Source of the DNA: JAVJPJ01 sp040217295
GTDB lineage: Bacteria > Pseudomonadota > Alphaproteobacteria > Rhodobacterales > Rhodobacteraceae
Length of the DNA stretch: 5,163 nucleotides
Reading direction: 5' to 3'
Assembly (NCBI GenBank): GCA_964460185.1
Contig: CAYWTM010000171.1
Location: 1-5,163, forward strand
In this document: piece by piece, positions 1-4,257 of the stretch
Numbering within the stretch: position 1 is the stretch's first letter
Layout of the letters: every line of letters begins with the position of its first letter
Program-made: the position numbers and the translations under genes
The notes under the pieces: model-generated
Seen by the model: the letters and a program-made list of their open reading frames with translations, nothing else
What the model was told of the DNA's origin: nothing
Databases searched by the model: none

Positions 1-483
1 CCGTCGATCAGCCCGTCGATGGATATCCAGGTCAGCTCCAATTTCGAGCGCGCGCTGTTTTATGCCTATGGGCGCGATAGCGGGGCGGTCTCGCAGGTGA
101 TGGACGAGCTCAAGCGGGGCGGGTTCCACATTTCGCAAGGAGCCCTAGAAGCCCTGCGCGAGGATTTCGTCAGCGGCCGCACCTCGGAGGCGGATACATC
201 GGCGATGATCGCCCGCGCCCTGCCAGAGATGGGCGAGCTTCTGTGCCCGCATTCCGCCGTGGGCGTGCATGTGGCGCAGGATTTCCTGGGCGCCACGCCG
301 CTTGTCACGCTGGCAACCGCACATCCGGCAAAATTCCCCGATGCGGTGGAAGCGGCCAGCGGCATCCGTCCGCCCCTGCCGCCGCGCATGGCGGACCTGT
401 ATGACCGGCCCGAGCGTTTGACCAGGGTGGACAACAACCTGGACGACCTGAAAACCCTGATCCGCAAGGAAATCGCCGCGTGA
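1..483 (+). CDS. thrC: Threonine synthase, C-terminal part (5' end outside window)
   Basis: The frame is open from the first base and gives 160 residues before the TGA at 481-483; the ATG at 19 is internal, not the start. Threonine synthase is a cytoplasmic PLP enzyme that converts O-phospho-L-homoserine to L-threonine and phosphate, the last step of threonine synthesis. Family signatures seen are PSISPSMDIQVSSNFER at residues 1-17, the CPHSAVGVHVA segment around residues 82-92, and LATAHPAKFP around 103-112, all typical of the C-terminal half. The PLP-binding lysine and N-terminal domain lie upstream and cannot be checked. The reading frame is intact with no frameshift. It overlaps the next gene by four bases (GTGA), so the two are probably co-transcribed and translationally coupled. 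Confidence in the family is high. Confidence 0.94.
   Translation, partial: PSISPSMDIQVSSNFERALFYAYGRDSGAVSQVMDELKRGGFHISQGALEALREDFVSGRTSEADTSAMIARALPEMGELLCPHSAVGVHVAQDFLGATPLVTLATAHPAKFPDAVEAASGIRPPLPPRMADLYDRPERLTRVDNNLDDLKTLIRKEIAA
466..470 (+). promoter_or_regulatory. Shine-Dalgarno site for the GTG start of the M16 gene
   Basis: AAGGA ends nine bases before the GTG at 480 and lies inside the thrC coding sequence. It supports the GTG, which begins the conserved N-terminal strand (SVNLHTLSNGLRIVTE), as the true start. Confidence 0.6.
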
Positions 484-1742
484 GTGTCAATCTGCATACC
501 CTGTCAAATGGCCTCAGGATCGTGACCGAACACATGCCGGGCCTGCAATCGGCCTCGATCGGTCTGTGGGTCAGTGCGGGCGGACGGCATGAAGCCCCCG
601 ACCAGAACGGGATCGCGCATTTCCTGGAGCACATGGCATTCAAGGGCACGACCCGGCGCACGGCCCTTCAGATCGCCGAAGAGATCGAGGATGTGGGCGG
701 TTATATCAACGCCTATACCAGCCGCGAAGTGACGGCCTACTACGCGCGCGTTCTGAAAGATGACGTGCCGCTTGCGCTGGACCTGATTTCCGACATCGTT
801 CTCAATCCGATCTTCGACCCCAAGGAGATCGAGATCGAGCGCGGCGTGATCTTGCAGGAAATCGGCCAGGCCGCAGACACGCCCGACGACATCATTTTCG
901 ACTGGCTGCAGGAAGCGGCCTATCCGGGCCAGGCCCTTGGTCGCACGATTCTTGGTCCTGCGGAACGGGTGCGCGCCTTTGGACGTGCCGATTTCGACCG
1001 CTTCGTGGCGCAGCATTACGGGGCGGGTCAGCTGATCTTGTCGGCGGCCGGTGCTGTCGATCACGACCAGATCGTGCGCCTGGCCGAGGCCGCGTTTGGC
1101 CATCTGCCGCCCTCCACCCCGCAGATCCCTGAACCGGGTCAGTTCGCGGGGGGTGAACGGCGCGAGATCAAGTCGCTGGAACAGGCCCATTTCACCCTTG
1201 CGCTGGAGGCGCCGGGCTATCGGTCCGACGACATCTACACGGCGCAGATTTATTCCACCGCTCTTGGCGGGGGCATGTCTTCGCGATTGTTCCAGGAGAT
1301 CCGGGAAAAACGCGGGCTGTGCTACACGATTTATGCGCAGGTCGGCAGCTACGACGACACGGGCCTGTTGACGATCTATGCCGGCACCAGCGCCGAAGAC
1401 TTGCCGGAACTGGTGGGTCTGACCGTGGATGAATTGCGCCGTTCGGCCGAAGACATGAGCGCCGCCGAACTGGAACGCGCGCGTGCCCAGATGAAGGCGG
1501 GTCTCTTGATGGGGTTGGAAAGCCCCTCTGCGCGGGCCGAACGGCTGGCGCGGCTGGTGGCGATCTGGAACCGGGTTCCGGGTCTGGAAGAAACCGTTGC
1601 ACGCATCGACGATGTGTCACTGGCCGGGGTGCGCGACCATGCCCAGGCCATCGCGCAGGCGGGCCGCGCGGCCATGGCGCTTTATGGTCCGGTCGCATCC
1701 TCGCCCGAACTTGCAAGAGTGACGGAGCGTCTGGCCGCCTGA
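480..1742 (+). CDS. M16 family zinc metalloprotease (mitochondrial processing peptidase-like)
   Basis: This complete 420-residue protein has the usual length for a single-chain bacterial M16B peptidase related to the beta subunit of mitochondrial processing peptidase. The inverted zinc motif HFLEH is at residues 47-51 (zinc ligands H47 and H51, catalytic E50). The third ligand E127 lies in RGVILQEIG, 76 residues after H51, which is the expected spacing. The C-terminal half carries GGGMSSRLFQEIREKRGLCY at 263-282, the conserved R/Y region that positions substrate in this family. All catalytic residues are present, so it should be active. I see no signal peptide, so it is probably cytoplasmic. 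The substrate is unknown; family members degrade peptides or trim N-terminal extensions. The GTG start is chosen because it overlaps the thrC stop, has an AAGGA site, and fits the family N-terminus. The stop shares one base with the next ATG. Confidence 0.95.
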   Translation: MSVNLHTLSNGLRIVTEHMPGLQSASIGLWVSAGGRHEAPDQNGIAHFLEHMAFKGTTRRTALQIAEEIEDVGGYINAYTSREVTAYYARVLKDDVPLALDLISDIVLNPIFDPKEIEIERGVILQEIGQAADTPDDIIFDWLQEAAYPGQALGRTILGPAERVRAFGRADFDRFVAQHYGAGQLILSAAGAVDHDQIVRLAEAAFGHLPPSTPQIPEPGQFAGGERREIKSLEQAHFTLALEAPGYRSDDIYTAQIYSTALGGGMSSRLFQEIREKRGLCYTIYAQVGSYDDTGLLTIYAGTSAEDLPELVGLTVDELRRSAEDMSAAELERARAQMKAGLLMGLESPSARAERLARLVAIWNRVPGLEETVARIDDVSLAGVRDHAQAIAQAGRAAMALYGPVASSPELARVTERLAA

Positions 1743-2326
1743 TGATCGCCCGCAAACGTCATGTGCGCCTGGAAACGGAGCGGTTGACCCTGCGGCTGCC
1801 GCGCCATGCCGATTTCCGCGCCTGGGCGGCATTGCGCACCGGATCACAGGATTTCCTGACACCGTGGGAACCGACCTGGGCGCCCGACCACTTGACCCGC
1901 AAGAGCTTTACCGGGCGTGTCTACTGGGCGCAGAGAGCCCTGACGCAGGGCAATGCCGTGCCGCTCTTCATCACGCGCCGCAGTGACGAGACGCTGCTGG
2001 GTGCGATCACGCTCGATAATATCCGGCGGGGTCCGGCCCAGTCCGCGACGCTCGGCTACTGGATCGGGCAAAGCCATGCGCGCAAGGGATTCATGCGCGA
2101 GGCGATCGATGCCGTCGTGCACTACGCGTTCCGTGTCCAGGATCTCAGCCGGGTCGAGGCGGCATGTCTGCCAGAAAATGCCGCGTCACGCGGGGTGCTG
2201 GAAAAATCCGGATTCAAATACGAAGGGGTGGCGCAAAGCTATCTTCAGATCAACGGACGCTGGCGCAATCACGTGCTGTACGCCAATCTGCGCCATGATC
2301 GCAGGGGCAAGACGGATGTAGGGTAA
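1742..2326 (+). CDS. GNAT acetyltransferase, RimJ/RimL type
   Basis: This 194-residue protein has the standard length for the RimJ/RimL/YjcK branch of GNAT enzymes, which move an acetyl group from acetyl-CoA to a protein N-terminus or small amine in the cytoplasm. Seen in order: the opening strand LETERLTLRLP (residues 10-20), a central strand LLGAITLDNI (85-94), motif A LGYWIGQSHARKGFMREAI (104-122) with the pyrophosphate-loop glycine G116, and the motif B region VEAACLPENAASRGVLEKSGFKYEG (138-162), whose N-x-x-S-x-x-x-x-x-K-x-G-F pattern is classic for the group. The closing strand is WRNHVLYANL. The ATG overlaps the preceding TGA by one base (TGATG), and a GGAG lies 14 bases upstream, rather far, so translation probably relies on coupling to the M16 gene. 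It is similar to ribosomal-protein acetyltransferases, but the real substrate cannot be read from sequence, so no symbol is given. Confidence 0.92.
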   Translation: MIARKRHVRLETERLTLRLPRHADFRAWAALRTGSQDFLTPWEPTWAPDHLTRKSFTGRVYWAQRALTQGNAVPLFITRRSDETLLGAITLDNIRRGPAQSATLGYWIGQSHARKGFMREAIDAVVHYAFRVQDLSRVEAACLPENAASRGVLEKSGFKYEGVAQSYLQINGRWRNHVLYANLRHDRRGKTDVG

Positions 2327-2356
2327 GGCACGGATCGCCTGTCGGCCGGCCCGAAT

Positions 2357-2366
2357 GTTTGCAAAC
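2357..2366. repeat. Perfect 10-base palindrome GTTTGCAAAC
   Basis: GTTTGCAAAC is its own reverse complement and overlaps the left arm of the adjacent terminator stem by three bases. The TTTGCAAA core matches one half of the PccR (short-chain fatty acyl-CoA regulator) site described in Rhodobacter sphaeroides, as I remember it: two TTTGCAAA separated by four bases. No second half is present at that spacing, so this may be a chance palindrome or a lone operator. Confidence 0.3.
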
Positions 2367-2387
2367 CTCTGAAGAGGTTCCTTTTTT
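2364..2387 (+). terminator. Rho-independent terminator after the thrC-M16-GNAT unit
   Basis: AACCTCT at 2364-2370 pairs perfectly with AGAGGTT at 2373-2379. In practice this is a 6-bp stem closing a TGAA tetraloop. It is followed by CC and six T residues (2382-2387). The stem is short and only partly GC, but the hairpin plus T-tract layout is clear and unusual in this GC-rich DNA. It lies 38 bases after the GNAT stop, and its last T is 25 bases before the ATG of the FAD oxidoreductase. That position means it either insulates the two units or allows partial read-through into the FAD gene. Confidence 0.72.
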
Positions 2388-2412
2388 CAGCACGCGACCT
2401 AGGTTGTACGCC

Positions 2413-3810
2413 ATGACAGATATTTCAGACCGCCTTGCCGCCATCCTGCCCGCCGCTGCCATCAAGACGGCAGGGCCGAATTACCTCGAGGAACCGCGCG
2501 GACGCTGGCAAGGGCATGCCGCCGCCGTCGTGGCCCCGGGGACCGCCGCCGAGGTTGCAGCGGTCTTGCGACTTGCGTTTGATACCGGTGTTCCCGTGAT
2601 CCCGTTCGGGGGCGGAACGGGCCTGGTAGGCGGGCAACTGGTCGCAGACGGGCCGGCCCCGATCATCTTGTCGCTGGAACGGATGCGCCAGATCCGGGAG
2701 TTCGATGTTGTCGCCGGCACCATGGTCGTGGAGGCCGGCGCGATCCTGGCCGCCGCCGAAGCCGCCGCCGAGGCCGAGGATTGGATCTTTCCCCTGACCC
2801 TGGCCAGCCAGGGTTCTGCCCGTCTGGGGGGGCTGCTGGCGACCAATGCGGGTGGCGTTAATGTCATTCGCTACGGCAATGCGCGTGACCTGTGCCTTGG
2901 GGTCGAGGCCGTGCTGGCCGATGGCACCTTGATCAACACATTGTCACCGCTCAGAAAGAACAACACCGGCTATGATCTACGCCACCTTCTGATCGGATCG
3001 GAGGGAACCCTGGGGGTGATCACGGCGGCCTCGCTGAGGGTGTTCCCGAAGCCCGCTGCGACAGGTTCTGCGCTGATGGTGGTGCCTGACCCGGATGCGG
3101 CGCTGGCCCTTTTGCGTCTGGCACAAACACAGATTGGCGGCGCGGTGTCCGCGTTCGAGTTGATCGGCAAGCAGGGCCTGGATTTCCTGGCGGAGGTGGG
3201 CCCCGAGACGCGGCAACCCTTCGAGCCACGCCCCGATTGGATGTGCCTGATCGACCTGGGAATGGGAGCGGACGGGGACCCGTCCGCCGCGCTTGAGACG
3301 CTGTTTGCGACCGCCTTCGAGGATGCGATCGTGACCGATGGCGTCATCGCCACATCCGAGGCGCAACGGGCGGAGTTCTGGGCCTTGCGAGAAAACATCC
3401 CCGCCGCGAACCGCCTCATTGGTGCCGTGTCGTCCCACGATATCTCGGTGCCGGTCGCGAAGATCCCCCTGTTTATTGCGGAAGCGCCGGGCCGGATCGC
3501 CCGGATCGGGGAGTTCCGGCTGAATTGCTTTGGTCACATGGGGGATGGCAATCTGCACTACAACGTCTTTCCCGCGCCGGGCCGCAGTCGCGCCGATCAC
3601 GAGAACCAACGCAGCGAAATCAAGCGGGCGATTCATGATCTGGTGGATGAACTCGGGGGCTCCGTTTCGGCAGAACACGGGGTGGGCCGGCTGAAGGTCG
3701 ACGACCTGGAACGCTATGGCGATCCGGGAAAGCTCGTCGCCATGCGCGCCATCAAGACGGCCCTCGATCCCAGGGGCATCCTGAACCCGGGCGCGGTTCT
3801 GCGCGCCTGA
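2413..3810 (+). CDS. FAD-linked 2-hydroxyacid dehydrogenase (D-2-hydroxyglutarate/D-lactate dehydrogenase-like)
   Basis: The 465-residue product is full length for the GlcD/D2HGDH/LDHD flavoenzymes, which oxidise D-2-hydroxy acids to 2-oxo acids and pass electrons to a carrier. The N-terminal PCMH-type FAD domain shows PFGGGTGLVGG (64-74), SQGSARLGGLLATNAGG (132-148) and NNTGYDLRHLLIGSEGTLG (183-201). The C-terminal substrate domain shows LRENIP (325-330), GHMGDGNLH (374-382, metal ligands H375 and H382), AEHGVG (420-425, ligand E421 and catalytic H422), and the closing DPRGILNPG (452-460). A lysine that contacts substrate in human D2HGDH (in YKYDLSLP) is replaced by S341 in SSHDISVP, so the substrate may not be 2-hydroxyglutarate. 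The ATG at 2413 is preferred, with AGG nine bases upstream, because an in-frame TTG at 2359 would place the terminator inside the coding region. There is an alanine-rich helix at residues 112-122. There is no signal peptide or iron-sulfur domain. It lies behind a terminator and converges on metG. Confidence 0.9.
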   Translation: MTDISDRLAAILPAAAIKTAGPNYLEEPRGRWQGHAAAVVAPGTAAEVAAVLRLAFDTGVPVIPFGGGTGLVGGQLVADGPAPIILSLERMRQIREFDVVAGTMVVEAGAILAAAEAAAEAEDWIFPLTLASQGSARLGGLLATNAGGVNVIRYGNARDLCLGVEAVLADGTLINTLSPLRKNNTGYDLRHLLIGSEGTLGVITAASLRVFPKPAATGSALMVVPDPDAALALLRLAQTQIGGAVSAFELIGKQGLDFLAEVGPETRQPFEPRPDWMCLIDLGMGADGDPSAALETLFATAFEDAIVTDGVIATSEAQRAEFWALRENIPAANRLIGAVSSHDISVPVAKIPLFIAEAPGRIARIGEFRLNCFGHMGDGNLHYNVFPAPGRSRADHENQRSEIKRAIHDLVDELGGSVSAEHGVGRLKVDDLERYGDPGKLVAMRAIKTALDPRGILNPGAVLRA

Positions 3811-3954
3811 TCGGGTCCCCGTGCCCCCCGAGTGCCGTGGACCGGGCGGCGGCCGCCTCGGGCCGCTCTGCGGCCGCTCGTCGGCGCGCTGTGGTGGCTG
3901 GTGCAAGCGCGCGATCCGTTTTGGGGGCATGTGCGTGTGGCGGCTGTCGGATGC
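3811..3954 (+). other. GC-rich trailer of the FAD gene with several hairpins; no gene seen
   Basis: The first half is almost pure G and C. Immediately after the stop, CGGG (3812-3815) can pair with CCCG (3818-3821), or TCGGG (3811-3815) with CCCGA (3827-3831). GGCGGCCGCC (3848-3857) is a perfect palindrome. A separate hairpin at 3861-3875 is the strongest. Near the right end GTCGGA (3946-3951) can pair with TCCGGC (3956-3961) around a TGCC loop, competing with the hairpin of the next element. GTG-started frames of 65 and 85 codons run through here, but they lack recognisable domains and cross the repeat element, so I do not call them genes. Confidence 0.5.
3861..3875 (+). terminator. Candidate GC-only hairpin terminator behind the FAD gene
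   Basis: GGCCGC (3861-3866) and GCGGCC (3870-3875) form a perfect 6-bp all-GC stem with a TCT loop. No T-tract follows, so it would have to act as a U-less terminator or as a 3'-end protecting hairpin. Function is inferred only from its strength and its place 50 bases after the stop. Confidence 0.3.
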
Positions 3955-3986
3955 CTCCGGCGGGAGTTGTATCGGCCAAGATGAAG
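3955..3986 (+). repeat. Intergenic hairpin element, copy A (behind the FAD gene)
   Basis: The element begins with a small hairpin, CTCC (3955-3958), loop GGCG, GGAG (3963-3966). It continues as TTGTAT and ends in CGGCCAAGATGAAG. Copy B, inverted at 4186-4217, has the same layout. The 24 bases from GGAG onward differ at one position (C3973 here), and the whole 32 bases match at 28. Elements of this type (GC hairpin, a T/A-rich step, then GGCCAAGATGAAG or close variants) are, as I remember them, common behind genes in Rhodobacterales. The hairpin followed by UUGUAU suggests a weak intrinsic terminator or 3'-end processing signal; that role is inference. Confidence 0.6.
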
Positions 3987-4019
3987 TCAGGAGCATGTCC
4001 ATCGGCAACGAGTCTGGCT

Positions 4020-4034
4020 CTAACGATTTGTTAG
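4020..4034. repeat. Inverted repeat CTAAC-GATTT-GTTAG
   Basis: CTAAC (4020-4024) and GTTAG (4030-4034) are perfect inverted arms around GATTT, in a short AT-rich patch. The shape is that of a small dimeric operator or a weak hairpin. There is no gene start nearby for it to regulate, and it does not fit the TTAA-N7-TTAA pattern of a CtrA site. Confidence 0.3.
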
Positions 4035-4094
4035 GTTTAACGCGCGATGATGAATGTGCGCCGATAGCTGGAGAGTGAAGCGGCGTCCAAGGTG

Positions 4095-4157
4095 AAGCTC
4101 CGCTACCCGGTTCACGGCGGTAGCCAATCCGTTAAAGCCGGGGGCGGGGTGGAGCTT
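4095..4157. other. Potential nested stem-loop, unassigned structured element
   Basis: Three nested, mutually compatible pairings are visible: AAGCTCC (4095-4101) with GGAGCTT (4151-4157), CCCGG (4106-4110) with CCGGG (4138-4142), and ACGG (4114-4117) with CCGT (4129-4132). An alternative inner hairpin GCTACC (4102-4107) with GGTAGC (4119-4124) competes with the second and third. In GC-rich DNA such pairings can arise by chance, so this is a candidate only, and the transcribed strand is unknown. Confidence 0.25.
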
Positions 4158-4185
4158 GGTGACGGGTGCGACCGCTGCTCCCCTT

Positions 4186-4217
4186 CTTCATCTTGGCCAA
4201 TACAACTCCGGGGGGAG
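4186..4217 (-). repeat. Intergenic hairpin element, copy B (behind metG)
   Basis: Read on the minus strand from 4217 down to 4186, it is CTCC, loop CCCC, GGAG, then TTGTATT and GGCCAAGATGAAG. It mirrors copy A: same 4-bp stem and tetraloop size, one difference in the last 24 bases, and a further GGAGCA match shortly beyond after a one-base gap. The loop differs at three of four positions while the stem is unchanged, which fits selection on the hairpin. It lies 41 bases downstream of the metG stop, in the same relation to metG as copy A has to the FAD gene. A terminator-like role is inferred. Confidence 0.6.
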
Positions 4218-4243
4218 CGCGCATGCGCGGGGGGCTGGCCCCC
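4218..4243 (-). terminator. Candidate GC hairpin terminator behind metG
   Basis: Read on the minus strand, 14 bases after the metG TGA, GGGGG (4243-4239) pairs with CCCCC (4234-4230) around CCAG. The perfect palindrome CGCGCATGCGCG (4229-4218) follows, then the hairpin of copy B with its TTGTATT tail. The three stacked structures together make a strong 3' end for metG. The only U-rich stretch is the TTGTATT of copy B. Confidence 0.5.
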
Positions 4244-4257
4244 AAGCACTCTCCGCG

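Larger units (their letters stand above)
3987..4185. other. Interior between the two inverted elements; no gene seen
   Basis: These 199 bases lie between copies A and B. No open frame with a ribosome site or recognisable product is present. The left part (about 4018-4042) is clearly more AT-rich than its surroundings and contains an inverted repeat at 4020-4034. The right part (4095-4157) can form a nested stem-loop. It resembles neither a tRNA nor an insertion sequence. A small non-coding RNA or simply paired 3' untranslated regions of the converging genes are possible, but I see no good promoter for an independent RNA. Confidence 0.45.

Noticed and set aside
504..1190. Minus-strand open frame (228 codons) opposite the M16 gene
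   Set aside because: The opposite strand encodes the full zinc site and conserved motifs; this frame shows no family features.
2359..2412. TTG-initiated 18-residue N-terminal extension of the FAD protein
   Set aside because: It would begin without a ribosome site and place the terminator hairpin and T-tract inside the coding sequence. The ATG at 2413 fits the family N-terminus better.
2749..2780. GCC-rich repetitive stretch in the FAD gene
   Set aside because: It is codon repetition encoding an alanine/glutamate-rich helix in the FAD domain, not a tandem repeat element.
2977..4008. Long minus-strand open frame (343 codons) opposite the FAD gene
   Set aside because: It lies antisense to a protein with clear FAD and metal motifs, has low-complexity R/H/Q/P-rich content with no recognisable domain, and starts inside the repeat region. 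High GC makes such shadow frames common.
4028..4056. Possible promoter with TTGTTA as -35 box
   Set aside because: At 17-18 base spacing the -10 region reads TGAATG or GAATGT, a poor match, and no gene or clear RNA lies downstream on that strand.
3821..4078. GTG-started frames of 85 and 65 codons in the gap after the FAD gene
   Set aside because: They have no convincing ribosome site or domain and run through GC hairpins and repeat copy A. Their apparent peptides are simply translations of the repeat.
3955..4217. Inverted repeats as ends of a small insertion sequence or MITE
   Set aside because: No transposase fragment and no flanking target-site duplication is visible. Each copy is placed and oriented like a 3' element of its own gene, which fits a gene-end module better. 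A non-autonomous element is not fully excluded.
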